Below, piece after piece: positions 1-6,882 of a stretch of 58,253 nt of DNA. Under the pieces are notes generated by a model that was not told the origin of the DNA, made no database searches, and worked only from the letters and a program-made list of their open reading frames with translations. Source of the stretch: Prochlorococcus sp. AG-424-P18 (GTDB taxonomy: Bacteria; Cyanobacteriota; Cyanobacteriia; PCC-6307; Cyanobiaceae); NCBI GenBank assembly GCA_003213235.1, contig QCNJ01000010.1, positions 1 to 58,253 on the forward strand, in the 5' to 3' direction. How positions within the stretch are numbered: the first letter of the stretch is position 1; every line of letters starts with the position of its first letter. The translations under genes and the position numbers were made by a program.

Positions 1-133
1 AATCTCCAGTTTTTGCGATATATCTTTGAGTCAACCCCTCAAAACTTGTTTTATCTATTACTTCAAAATACTGATCTATACAATCTGACTTTAATTTAAA
101 TCGAACAACATTCATAATATTTTGAGCAGCCAT
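1..133 (-). CDS. Partial small protein, ABM-like fold
   Basis: The first 44 codons of a gene that runs off the left edge of the window. The peptide begins MAAQNIMNVVRFKLKSDC and continues with a segment (DQYFEVIDKT) typical of small antibiotic-biosynthesis-monooxygenase-like (dimeric alpha-beta barrel) proteins of marine cyanobacteria. The family call is from memory of the N-terminal pattern and is tentative. Its ATG sits directly after the T-run of the terminator that ends the upstream cupin gene on the same strand, so it is probably transcribed from a promoter inside or before that hairpin, or by read-through. Confidence 0.7.
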   Translation of the reverse strand, partial: MAAQNIMNVVRFKLKSDCIDQYFEVIDKTSFEGLTQRYIAKTGD

Positions 134-156
134 AAAAAAAGGAGCTAACTGCTCCT
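134..156 (-). terminator. Intrinsic terminator after the cupin gene
   Basis: On the minus strand AGGAGC-AGTTA-GCTCCT forms a six-base-pair stem followed at once by a run of seven T. It lies 48 bases after the stop of the cupin gene. The T-run directly touches the ATG of the next gene, an unusually tight arrangement. Confidence 0.8.
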
Positions 157-203
157 CATTTTAGTTTGAATGTAAATCAAAAAAATTGATTTAAGGTTAA
201 AAT

Positions 204-632
204 TTATCCTTCAGCGGGAATTAAAATTGGAACATCTTTTGCTCCAATTGCTGCGAACCAAACTATTGCGTTATCAGTTTTTGCATTACCCATAGTATGT
301 TTTGGTGTCTTTGGGCCAACTATAAAAGTATCCCCTGCTGTATAGGTAAGATCTTCCATCCCCTCTCTTTTGACAACAATCGTACCTTGCTCAACATTGC
401 CTAATAATGGAATTGGATGAGAGTGGAGTGGAACTATTCCTCCTTCAGCCAACTCGACCCTTTGTAATCTTATTTCTGCTTTTCCTTTTGGGTATTTAAG
501 AGCATCTCCATCCATAGTCTCAGAACCTATAAAGACTTCTTGTACATCAACCGGAGATTCTGCAGCTATAGAAATACTAGGGTTGATAAGCATTAATGCA
601 AAAGCAAATGCTATGAATAAATTTTTCATCAT
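204..632 (-). CDS. Exported cupin-domain protein
   Basis: A 142-residue protein with an N-terminal signal peptide (hydrophobic segment residues 5-19, likely cleavage near SIAA, residue 24) and one cupin domain. Cupin motif 1 is seen as H70-x-H72 with E81, and motif 2 as G100-D-x5-P-x4-H112. These His and Glu residues normally bind a metal. The small size and secretion suggest a periplasmic metal-binding or small-molecule-binding protein; the substrate cannot be read from sequence. Two consecutive ATG codons start the frame and either may be used. A strong terminator follows. Confidence 0.85.
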   Translation of the reverse strand: MMKNLFIAFAFALMLINPSISIAAESPVDVQEVFIGSETMDGDALKYPKGKAEIRLQRVELAEGGIVPLHSHPIPLLGNVEQGTIVVKREGMEDLTYTAGDTFIVGPKTPKHTMGNAKTDNAIVWFAAIGAKDVPILIPAEG

Positions 633-814
633 GAATTTTAATTTCTAAAAAATTATTTAAACTCATAATATTTATTTTTTTCATTTTTGGCAGTAATTGA
701 TTTGACTGTTGAAGTTATTTAATCTGAAGCCATTTTTTAAAAGTTTTTACATGAAGGATTTGAATTGTAATAAATTATTAGTGCAGATACTAATCAGAAT
801 TATTCTCAAGAATT

Positions 815-1534
815 TTAATAATTTAATTCTTTCATCAATAAATTCCAACCAATTAATGATGCATCCTTATGGAAAGATTCTCTTTCCTCGCACATAAAGC
901 CATGATCAGCATCTTTAACTTCGACATAAATAAATCTTTCTTCTAACGGATCTAGTTTTTTAAATCTTTTTTTAATTTCTAATCTATCTTGTACGGGAAT
1001 TAAATCATCTGAAGAACCACATATGAAGTTTAATTTTCCAGAAACTTTTTCTAGTAAATCAATTGGTGCAAAATTAGTATCCTTTCTTGGCGCAGTTACC
1101 CCTGCCCCATAAAAACAAAATGTACTATCTATTCCTTTTAAAGAAGAAGCTATAACTGCTGCATGACCCCCAAAACAAAATCCAATAATTGAGATTTTCT
1201 TATTTGGATATTTTTCTTTAACCCAATTCAGAGCTGCAGAAATATCTTTAATAATATTTTTTGAAGTGGTTAAATTTTTATGATGCCTGCCTAATTTTAA
1301 GTCTGCTTCGCTGTATGATAAATCTAATTTTGGAGCTGTTCTACCGTAAAGAGGTAAGGCTAATACAGTTACATTTTTTTTAGCTAATTTTTCAGAAAAA
1401 CTTCTTATCCAGTGATTTATCCCAAACACCTCTGGTAAAACTATAGATATATATTCACACTCACCACCTGAATCTACCCACCAAGATCTAAGAGGTAAAT
1501 CACCACTATAAACGTTTGTCCATTGACCTTTCAT
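815..1534 (-). CDS. Dienelactone hydrolase family protein
   Basis: A 239-residue alpha/beta hydrolase. The nucleophile elbow is G-F-C120-F-G-G, with cysteine in place of serine as in dienelactone hydrolases. The probable acid is D176 or D177 in GSSDDLIP and the probable histidine is H211 in DADHGF. The conserved early Glu is seen in LPEVFG (E35). The length fits the family. It is expected to be a cytoplasmic hydrolase of lactones or esters; the physiological substrate in picocyanobacteria is not known. It stands alone on the minus strand. Confidence 0.88.
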   Translation of the reverse strand: MKGQWTNVYSGDLPLRSWWVDSGGECEYISIVLPEVFGINHWIRSFSEKLAKKNVTVLALPLYGRTAPKLDLSYSEADLKLGRHHKNLTTSKNIIKDISAALNWVKEKYPNKKISIIGFCFGGHAAVIASSLKGIDSTFCFYGAGVTAPRKDTNFAPIDLLEKVSGKLNFICGSSDDLIPVQDRLEIKKRFKKLDPLEERFIYVEVKDADHGFMCEERESFHKDASLIGWNLLMKELNY

Positions 1535-1847
1535 TTGTGATTACATAAAAAGTTTGTGTCAGAAAAAAGAGGCTCATTTATTCTCTTAGTTTAAATCGAT
1601 TGTCAATGTAAATTTTCCTTATTCAATTTTATAAATTAAATCTTAAATCATATAGAGAAACTTATATGGAACTCAATTTTATATAAGTTATATAAATCAA
1701 ATTAAGTAGTCTTTTTTACCATTTGAATAAACCTGTTTTTAAATAAATATATTTGTCGTTGAAAAGCTCCTAAAAAATACTTTTTCTTGAAATAAAGATT
1801 GACAAGACATTCATAAAAAAAACTTTTATAAAACATTAACTTCTTTT
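1535..1847. other. Intergenic region with a repeated hairpin element
   Basis: No open frame of convincing quality was seen. On the minus strand a weak AAGAG/CTCTT hairpin followed by six T (about 1563-1587) adjoins a sequence found again near 6363. This could be the end of a small minus-strand RNA. The rest is AT-rich and presumably holds the divergent promoters of the flanking genes. Confidence 0.5.
1583..1607. repeat. Copy A of a 25-base repeated element
   Basis: This stretch matches 6363-6387 at 22 of 25 positions (core AGTTTARATCGAYTGTCAAT). In both places it directly adjoins a hairpin with a T-run on the minus strand. The function is unknown; it may be the body of a small RNA or an extended terminator. 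Confidence 0.6.
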
Positions 1848-2162
1848 ATGAATATGTTTCTAACCAACAAGACCCGTCTAAAAATTAAGGATATTGTAAA
1901 GAGGATTTCACTAGATGAACCTGTCGCATTGGAAGAAAGAATTTATGTGGAAAAGTTTGCAAAACATAATTCAACTATATGGACATGGCTTAAGAAAGCT
2001 AACAGTTTGAGAAGATATGGTAAGCAAAAATCAGATGGAATAAATGGACTAATCCAGAATCTTGGCCTTGATGGTTTAGAAACTGAAAATCATTTCAATC
2101 CCAAAAATGATGATCTCGCTGATTGGTTTAGTGGATCTCCTGATTGGGTGAGGAGGAGCTAA
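1848..2162 (+). CDS. Conserved hypothetical protein, 104 aa
   Basis: A basic, soluble protein with no signal peptide or membrane segment. The N-terminal half is helical and charged (KIKDIVKRIS, then KANSLRRYGKQK) and the acidic C-terminus ends in DDLADWFSGSPDWVRRS. I do not recognise a domain. The composition and tidy ATG (alternative ATG two codons later) suggest a real, lineage-specific gene. Its 3' end carries a GGAGC-TAATT-GCTCT hairpin resembling the terminator near 140. Confidence 0.7.
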   Translation: MNMFLTNKTRLKIKDIVKRISLDEPVALEERIYVEKFAKHNSTIWTWLKKANSLRRYGKQKSDGINGLIQNLGLDGLETENHFNPKNDDLADWFSGSPDWVRRS

Positions 2163-2173
2163 TTGCTCTTCGT

Positions 2174-2359
2174 TTAAAATAAATTCAAACTAATAATGAA
2201 AAAAGGGAACTTCCTCAACTTCTCTGCAGCATAATCACAAATTCCGAATTGCATACATTCCATTTGAGCATCAGTTAGTTTTCTCTAAATTGATAACGTA
2301 TCAAACAAACCACCAAATGCATGTTGAATTTTATTTTTAATTAGATTTCCGTAAGTCAT
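2174..2359 (-). pseudogene. Small gene with an in-frame amber codon
   Basis: On the minus strand an ATG with a good ribosome site (AAGGAAG, six bases upstream) opens MTYGNLIKNKIQHAFGGLFD. It reaches TAG at codon 25 and continues in the same frame as RKLTDAQMECMQFGICDYAA to a second stop after 61 codons. Both halves look like protein (the second has C-x5-C and a helical pattern), so this is read as one small gene broken by a single base change. A sequencing error is an alternative. Internal stop at 2285-2287. Confidence 0.65.
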
Positions 2360-2548
2360 AATAAACTTCCTTTTTTAGAAGTTATTTAGTATTAGTTATA
2401 TTCTAGAATCAAGAGTTTTAATACCTAAAATACAAACTATAAATTAATCGTTTTTAAAATATTTCACTAATTTCATAATCAGTATTTTTGCTCTATGAAA
2501 TTTTAATTAAAAACTCTAAGTTAGATCTAATGATTGAGGTTTCACTTC

Positions 2549-2656
2549 ATGAGTACTTACAAAACGAAATACTTTAAAAACACAAAAAAGATCAATAACA
2601 CTCTTTGGTTGGATAAATTAATTAATCAACTTGAAAAAAAATCAAAGGGAGTTTGA
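2549..2656 (+). CDS. Microprotein, WLD-LIN family copy 1, 35 aa
   Basis: MSTYKTKYFKNTKKINNTLW followed by LDKLINQLEKK: a basic N-terminus and a short amphipathic helix. A GAGGT ribosome site lies seven bases upstream. It is clearly related to the microprotein at 3457-3573: both start MST, both have NNT-x-WLD-x-LIN followed by a charged helix. Its TGA overlaps the TTG start of the next frame. Function unknown. Confidence 0.65.
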   Translation: MSTYKTKYFKNTKKINNTLWLDKLINQLEKKSKGV

Positions 2657-2823
2657 TTATTAATACATTTAGAAATAAACAATTCAAAAATGAAATAGAT
2701 CCCAAGTATGCCCTCTATGATTGTCTTCGTAGTTGCGAAATTAACAATAATTCTGAAAAGTCTTTAGAAGAACGCGTCGAAAATTATGAACCTATTCCAG
2801 TACCAAAGAATCACGATGACTAA
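2653..2823 (+). CDS. Cys-containing microprotein, 56 aa
   Basis: This frame opens with TTG overlapping the previous stop (TTGA), suggesting translational coupling. An AAGGGA lies just upstream but is very close. The peptide contains D-C-L-R-S-C (a C-x3-C pair) followed by an acidic tail ending PVPKNHDD. No family recognised. It may belong with the other C-x3-C microproteins of this window. The start codon is uncertain. Confidence 0.55.
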   Translation: MIINTFRNKQFKNEIDPKYALYDCLRSCEINNNSEKSLEERVENYEPIPVPKNHDD

Positions 2824-2900
2824 GAATAGGAATTTAAACTCTATTCAATACCTATTCTGCCGTTATAAGGTTTTTATATAAATTTAAGGAGGGTAATCTT

Positions 2901-3059
2901 ATGACCAACCTTGCAATTGAGTTACTTCTTCTAATTATAGTTTTAGTTAATTTTGGAATGATCCTTACCGCTAAAATTTATTCGCAATTAGTAAAAGAAA
3001 GTCAACTTAAGAAATTATTTTGTAGTGAAACTATAAGTAACCCATATTGTGATATTTAA
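2901..3059 (+). CDS. Single-pass membrane microprotein, 52 aa
   Basis: A strong ribosome site (AAGGAGGGT) precedes the ATG. The peptide has one hydrophobic segment (residues 4-24, LAIELLLLIIVLVNFGMIL) and a short polar tail with two cysteines near the C-terminus. Family not recognised. The good start signal makes translation likely. Confidence 0.7.
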   Translation: MTNLAIELLLLIIVLVNFGMILTAKIYSQLVKESQLKKLFCSETISNPYCDI

Positions 3060-3126
3060 TAAATTAATTCCAAACTAATAACTCTTAAAATAGAGATCTA
3101 ATATTTAAAGTTAAGGTCCACCAAAA

Positions 3127-3234
3127 CTAAAAATAAGGTGTATAGGGTATTTCTGTTTTTAATGAATCACCGTAGTAACTTTCAGCTGACTTTAATAGGA
3201 TCCAATAAATAAAATTCAGAAATGATTTTTCCAT
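3127..3234 (-). CDS. Microprotein, 35 aa
   Basis: MEKSFLNFIYWILLKSAESY, then a polar tail ending TEIPYTPYF. A short hydrophobic or amphipathic helix followed by an aromatic tail. The frame is clean and the peptide looks natural, but there is no obvious ribosome site. Lies in an otherwise empty stretch. Function unknown. Confidence 0.45.
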   Translation of the reverse strand: MEKSFLNFIYWILLKSAESYYGDSLKTEIPYTPYF

Positions 3235-3456
3235 AGGAACATCTATATCTTTACTAATTCAAATCAGAATTTCAAATAAAAACATCGTAGAAAATACTTA
3301 ACTGAAGAGATTTAGATTTTCTTAGTTAATTTGTGATGTTTAGGTTTGTATGAAATGCTACTAAAGCTTGTTTTACCAATCGATTTGGTAATATTGCTTA
3401 TTGATTCCTTTAATTTCTGAAGATATATTAAATGAATTATAAAAAGTAAGAAATTT

Positions 3457-3573
3457 ATGAGTACTCAAAAAAGCCAAAGTCATAAAAGACAAGAGCAAAA
3501 TAATACAGAGTGGTTAGATGAATTAATCAATAAGATCGAAAGCATGAAAAACAAAATATCAAATACTTATTAA
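3457..3573 (+). CDS. Microprotein, WLD-LIN family copy 2, 38 aa
   Basis: MSTQKSQSHKRQEQNNTEWL followed by DELINKIESMKN. It matches the 2549 microprotein over NNT-x-WLD-x-LIN-x-x-E. Soluble, charged and helical. A strong intrinsic terminator follows 24 bases after the stop, which supports a real transcription unit. Function unknown. Confidence 0.65.
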   Translation: MSTQKSQSHKRQEQNNTEWLDELINKIESMKNKISNTY

Positions 3574-3596
3574 TCATTCTTCTACATTTGTTATAT

Positions 3597-3629
3597 AGTC
3601 AGCTTGTAATTTTCTAGGCTGACTTTTTT
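3597..3629 (+). terminator. Intrinsic terminator of the 3457 microprotein
   Basis: AGTCAGC (3597-3603) pairs with GCTGACT (3618-3624) and is followed by six T. The hairpin lies inside the last codons of the convergent LOG gene. The same GTCAGC/GCTGAC stem recurs near 16511. Confidence 0.8.
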
Positions 3630-4477
3630 GATGATTTGATAATCTTCCATGCTTCTGATGCAGTGTCTGCATATTGGAAAAGATTTAAATGTTCATCTTC
3701 GATTAATCCAAGATCAGCTAAATATTCAAAGTTAATTATCTTATTCCAATACTCTCTACCAAAAAGTATGATTGGGATTTTAGTTTTCATTCCTGTTTGA
3801 CAAAGTGTCAATAGTTCAAATAATTCATCTAGTGTTCCAAAACCTCCAGGAAAAAATACGGCAGCTACTGATCGCATAACAAAATGGATCTTTCTTAATG
3901 CAAAATAATTAAATTTAAAGCAAAGACCGGGAGTTATAAAAGCATTTGGTATTTGTTCATTAGGGAGACTGATATTTAACCCTATAGACTTGCAATTTGC
4001 TTCAAATGCACCTCTATTAGCAGCTTCCATAATTCCTGGCCCCCCACCTGTAACAATCACATGAGAATTACAGTTTTTATTTTGATTATTAATTGAAGCA
4101 AGTTTAGAAAACTCCCTTGCAGATTGATAGTAATTACTCATTAGAAGCAAATTTTCTAATCTATTTAAATTTCGTTTTAGAAGTATCGATTTATGATTTT
4201 TTTTAATTAATTCTTTTATATTTTCAATTCTCTTTTTTGTATTTGATTCTTCTGCAATGCTTGCGCCTCCAAAAATAATTATGGTTGAAAGAATTTTATT
4301 TTCTTCAAGGATTAAATCTGGTTTAGTAATTTCAAGAAGCATTCTAACTCCACGCATTTCATTTCGGCTTAGTAGGCCAATATCTTCATGAGCCAATTTA
4401 TAAGTATCAGAATTAATAATTAAATTTAGGTTTTTTAAATTATTACTATGGGATATATGTTTTTTCATTTCAAACAA
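3614..4477 (-). CDS. LOG-family (TIGR00730-type) protein
   Basis: A 287-residue Rossmann-like protein with the two LOG signatures: GGGPGIMEA at residues 144-152 and PGGFGTLDE at 210-218. Characterised members cleave the ribose-5-phosphate from nucleotide monophosphates, such as cytokinin riboside monophosphates. Older annotation calls them lysine decarboxylase. An extra N-terminal region of about 60 residues precedes the core. It overlaps the 3' end of the 4470-4988 gene by eight bases, so the two are probably co-transcribed and coupled. Confidence 0.9.
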   Translation of the reverse strand: MFEMKKHISHSNNLKNLNLIINSDTYKLAHEDIGLLSRNEMRGVRMLLEITKPDLILEENKILSTIIIFGGASIAEESNTKKRIENIKELIKKNHKSILLKRNLNRLENLLLMSNYYQSAREFSKLASINNQNKNCNSHVIVTGGGPGIMEAANRGAFEANCKSIGLNISLPNEQIPNAFITPGLCFKFNYFALRKIHFVMRSVAAVFFPGGFGTLDELFELLTLCQTGMKTKIPIILFGREYWNKIINFEYLADLGLIEDEHLNLFQYADTASEAWKIIKSSKKSA

Positions 4478-4988
4478 GAGTTTTAACTTTTCTTTCTAGA
4501 GGATTAAAATAGAATCTTTTGAGTTTGTTATTTTCGTAAATCCAATATATAGGCGGACTTTTTCTTGCCTTAATTAAATTAATTTTGTCTAATTTTTGAG
4601 GGATAAATTCTTTAGCAGGATTAAAAAATTTATCTCTTTTAGGTTGGTTCAAAACAATACTACCTTCTCTCCCTGAGATAGATCTGTGATAAGTTCCTAT
4701 AGGAATTTCTAATGCTCCCATAGATCTATTTAAATAAATCACATGATGAGGTTCATCCCAGGAAGGATTTATTAAAACAAATTTCCTTTCTCCAGTGATA
4801 ACTAAATTATGGTCAATTTGATGATTGTGAACGTAATATTGCTCATCTTGTAAATCATCTGGAGGAGATATAGCTTCCCCAGAATGGATCACAACATCAG
4901 AACCATTAGAACTATCTATGCCTGCATCAAAGAATGTGACTTTTGGAGTCTCTCTAAAAATATTTATTGGGAAGAATCTTAATTCCAT
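4470..4988 (-). CDS. Conserved hypothetical protein, possible cupin fold, 172 aa
   Basis: Soluble protein with beta-rich, cupin-like features: HNHQIDHN near residues 54-61, then ALEIPIGTYHRSISGREGSI, which recalls a sugar-epimerase or cupin barrel, but no complete cupin motif is certain. A ribosome site (AAAGGGAG) lies nine bases before the ATG. It is first in a two-gene unit with the LOG-family gene, suggesting a shared task in nucleotide or sugar metabolism (inference only). Confidence 0.75.
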   Translation of the reverse strand: MELRFFPINIFRETPKVTFFDAGIDSSNGSDVVIHSGEAISPPDDLQDEQYYVHNHQIDHNLVITGERKFVLINPSWDEPHHVIYLNRSMGALEIPIGTYHRSISGREGSIVLNQPKRDKFFNPAKEFIPQKLDKINLIKARKSPPIYWIYENNKLKRFYFNPLERKVKTLV

Positions 4989-5067
4989 AGTGCTAACTCC
5001 CTTTTAGAAAATTTATAAATACTAATAAAAATTTATTTACTTTTAAAAAACAGCTATTTTTTGATTT

Positions 5068-5214
5068 CTAATTGCAACAAACCAAGCAATCTTCTTGATT
5101 TGGATAATCTATACATTCTTTGTTTAAAGTTTCTTCTAAGAAATCTACTTTCTTAACATAATCAAGATCTTTTAATTCTTTTTTTGGAATCGTGAACTGA
5201 GTTTGTAGTTTCAT
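5068..5214 (-). CDS. C-terminal Cys-motif microprotein copy 1, 48 aa
   Basis: Begins MKLQTQFTIPKKELKDLDY; ends with C-x8-C-x3-C-N, the final residues being CLVCCN. A clear ribosome site (AGGAG, seven bases upstream). The same cysteine spacing and the FTI segment occur in the 5417-5569 microprotein, so the two are paralogues. Possible metal or redox role; not identified. Confidence 0.7.
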   Translation of the reverse strand: MKLQTQFTIPKKELKDLDYVKKVDFLEETLNKECIDYPNQEDCLVCCN

Positions 5215-5229
5215 TTTCTATTCTCCTAA

Positions 5230-5331
5230 TTAATACTGTTTTTTGAATCCATTCCAAGTTTGAGAAAACCTTAATCCTAGATAAGCAATTAAAATTGTCC
5301 AAAATAAAATTTCTATACCTAAATTAGTCAT
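5230..5331 (-). CDS. Single-pass membrane microprotein, 33 aa
   Basis: MTNLGIEILFWTILIAYLGL then a short basic tail RFSQTWNGFKKQY. One membrane helix with a positive C-terminus. A near-perfect ribosome site (AAAGGAGGT) precedes the ATG by seven bases. It lies between the two C-x8-C-x3-C microproteins on the same strand. Could be a small thylakoid or membrane subunit; not recognised. Confidence 0.7.
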   Translation of the reverse strand: MTNLGIEILFWTILIAYLGLRFSQTWNGFKKQY

Positions 5332-5416
5332 TTGCTTGACCTCCTTTCTGTCTGATTATTCTTTAGTACAGGTATTATGTAAAAATCAAGCGTAAGAATA
5401 CCTAAAAGTTAAAGTT

Positions 5417-5569
5417 TTAATCACAAAAAATCTTGCAATGGTTGTTACTCGGATGTTCTGTACATTCGTTAATCCAATAAGCTTCAATTTCTTTGAGCTT
5501 ATTATCAAATGAAAGGTTTTTTTTATCCAAATTAATTTCTTGGATAGTAAATGTGTCATTTAGTGCCAT
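5417..5569 (-). CDS. C-terminal Cys-motif microprotein copy 2, 50 aa
   Basis: MALNDTFTIQEINLDKKNLS at the N-terminus and a C-terminal ECTEHPSNNHCKIFCD (C-x8-C-x3-C-D). I chose the internal ATG at 5569 because a GAGGTAAG ribosome site lies just upstream and the region before it does not match the paralogue at 5068. The same frame is open further upstream to 5674. Function unknown. Confidence 0.7.
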   Translation of the reverse strand: MALNDTFTIQEINLDKKNLSFDNKLKEIEAYWINECTEHPSNNHCKIFCD

Positions 5570-5794
5570 AATACTTACCTCTTGACTACACCTATGTTTT
5601 AGTTCATTTGAATAGTAAATTTCAAGTTTTATGTGTGCGGTTAGAGGAACAAAATTGTACGGATTAAGGATCAAAAAAAAATCTCAAATTATAAATAATT
5701 GCAAGGAAAATATTCTCAAAAAATTTATTCTAACTTTAAAAAAATTTGTATAAATTTTGCCTAGAGATTATATTCTCTAAATACTTTCTCAGGT

Positions 5795-5920
5795 CTACCA
5801 GTATCTATTATCCATTAATCTATCTGCATGTTCTCTTAAAATCTCAGCCATCTTTTGAGGTAGAATTTCTTGTTGATATTCTTCACATAAATCAAAAAAT
5901 TTATCTAAGAAATATTTCAT
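5795..5920 (-). CDS. Helical microprotein, 41 aa
   Basis: MKYFLDKFFDLCEEYQQEIL continuing to LREHADRLMDNRYW: an all-helical, charged soluble peptide with one Cys. It is the last of four minus-strand microgenes spaced or overlapping within a few bases. Its start lies 17 bases after the previous stop. Likely co-transcribed with the three membrane peptides. Not recognised. Confidence 0.6.
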   Translation of the reverse strand: MKYFLDKFFDLCEEYQQEILPQKMAEILREHADRLMDNRYW

Positions 5921-5937
5921 TGAAGATGACAAAAAAA

Positions 5938-6033
5938 TTAGCATTTCATTTTAAAAGTAAAGTATGCAAACCCACCAAGCAATAAAAGACTCACAACCCC
6001 ATAAGTAACCGCTATGCCGTACATGTAAGTCAT
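5938..6033 (-). CDS. Membrane microprotein, 31 aa
   Basis: MTYMYGIAVTYGVVSLLLLG then GFAYFTFKMKC: one membrane helix with a basic tail. Its ATG overlaps the TGA of the upstream 46-residue gene (ATGA), a typical sign of translational coupling. Third gene in a four-gene microprotein unit. Confidence 0.65.
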   Translation of the reverse strand: MTYMYGIAVTYGVVSLLLLGGFAYFTFKMKC

Positions 6034-6170
6034 TTGTTTATGAAGACATAAGCAGAATATAAATAAACTAAGAAAACTCCAATAGCTATTAAACTTCCAT
6101 AAATAAGAAAGTTCCAAAATCTATATAATTTAGGTTTTTGAAATTCTTTTTCTTCTTCTTTAGTAATCAT
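6030..6170 (-). CDS. Membrane microprotein, 46 aa
   Basis: A charged N-terminus (MITKEEEKEFQKPKLYRFW) and one membrane helix (about residues 20-42). Its start overlaps the preceding stop by four bases, and its stop overlaps the next start by four. Second gene in the microprotein unit at 6283-5795. Topology suggests an acidic cytoplasmic N-terminus. Confidence 0.65.
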   Translation of the reverse strand: MITKEEEKEFQKPKLYRFWNFLIYGSLIAIGVFLVYLYSAYVFINK

Positions 6171-6283
6171 TTATTTTCTTTTTCTTTTCTGGCAGCATTA
6201 CCTTTTGCTCTTAATACCAAAGTTATCGTAAGGGCAGCGCTTAGTATCACAGCATCAATTATTAGGTGCGGGGAAATGTTCAT
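6167..6283 (-). CDS. Membrane microprotein, 38 aa
   Basis: MNISPHLIIDAVILSAALTI with a basic tail LRAKGNAARKEKENK: an N-terminal membrane segment and a cytoplasmic basic end. First gene of a four-gene run (6283 to 5795) joined by ATGA overlaps. No clear ribosome site. Not recognised, but resembles many small conserved membrane peptides of picocyanobacteria. Confidence 0.65.
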   Translation of the reverse strand: MNISPHLIIDAVILSAALTITLVLRAKGNAARKEKENK

Positions 6284-6342
6284 CAGCTGAATAGAGAAAT
6301 AAGAAGAGTCATTATCTTTTCATAAATAAATATATAAATCAT

Positions 6343-6366
6343 TAAAAAAGAGGGGTTTATCCCTCT
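6343..6366 (-). terminator. Intrinsic terminator upstream of the microprotein unit
   Basis: On the minus strand AGAGGG (6366-6361) pairs with CCCTCT (6354-6349) across a six-base loop and is followed by T6. It probably ends the transcript of the 6436-6591 gene, or of a small RNA containing the adjoining repeat. Confidence 0.75.
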
Positions 6367-6387
6367 AAGTTTAGATCGACTGTCAAT
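6363..6387. repeat. Copy B of the 25-base repeated element
   Basis: Matches 1583-1607 at 22 of 25 positions. It sits directly on the upstream side (minus strand) of the hairpin at 6349-6366, as copy A does. Confidence 0.6.
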
Positions 6388-6435
6388 CATAGTCTATTTA
6401 AGCTTTTTAGCTTCTCTAAAAAAACAGTATTTTAT

Positions 6436-6591
6436 TTAGCCAGAGCAAGAGAAGGCACCTGCAAGAATTTTTTTAAAAATTGGTGCTTGACCCAAGGAAT
6501 ATAAAAAGAAAGTTGATGATGCGAGAGTAATAGCTATTTTAGAAGCCCTGTTAACTTTCAAATTTGAGACTTTTGCAAATGCAGAGTTCAT
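6436..6591 (-). CDS. Membrane microprotein, 51 aa
   Basis: MNSAFAKVSNLKVNRASKIA followed by a hydrophobic segment and an end in AGAFSCSG. One membrane helix or signal-anchor with a C-terminal Cys. An AAGGAAC-like site lies close upstream. It follows the 6604-6882 gene by 12 bases and is probably co-transcribed. Not recognised. Confidence 0.6.
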   Translation of the reverse strand: MNSAFAKVSNLKVNRASKIAITLASSTFFLYSLGQAPIFKKILAGAFSCSG

Positions 6592-6603
6592 TTGTTCCTT
6601 GAT

Positions 6604-6882
6604 TTATTGATTTATAATAGCTGCAAAAATTAAATATTCAGCATCAATATTTACCAAAGAATAATTTTTTTGCTCTTTTTTCTCAGATTGCATTTTTATT
6701 AGCTCAAATTCTTTTTTAGAAACTATTCTGATTTTGTATGTTGGATATCTTGCTTTCCACCATTTATTGATCGAAATAGCTACTCTTTCTAAATTTTGGG
6801 TACAAATATTGATCCATAGAGTTTTAGTTGCAAATCCTTTGTAGAATTCCCAACTTGTGGGTGAAGTCATTAAAAATCGCAA
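6604..6882 (-). CDS. Hypothetical protein, 92 aa
   Basis: A basic soluble protein: MRFLMTSPTSWEFYKGFATK, then a central NKWWKARYPTYKIRIVSKKEF. No membrane segment or recognised domain. The Trp/Arg-rich centre recalls small cyanobacterial proteins of unknown function. It is probably transcribed with 6436-6591. An alternative start is the Met at residue 5. Confidence 0.6.
   Translation of the reverse strand: MRFLMTSPTSWEFYKGFATKTLWINICTQNLERVAISINKWWKARYPTYKIRIVSKKEFELIKMQSEKKEQKNYSLVNIDAEYLIFAAIINQ

Noticed and set aside
5746..5985. Plus-strand open frame of 79 codons
   Set aside because: It lies opposite two well-formed minus-strand microgenes with overlap junctions, has no ribosome site and gives an unnatural peptide.
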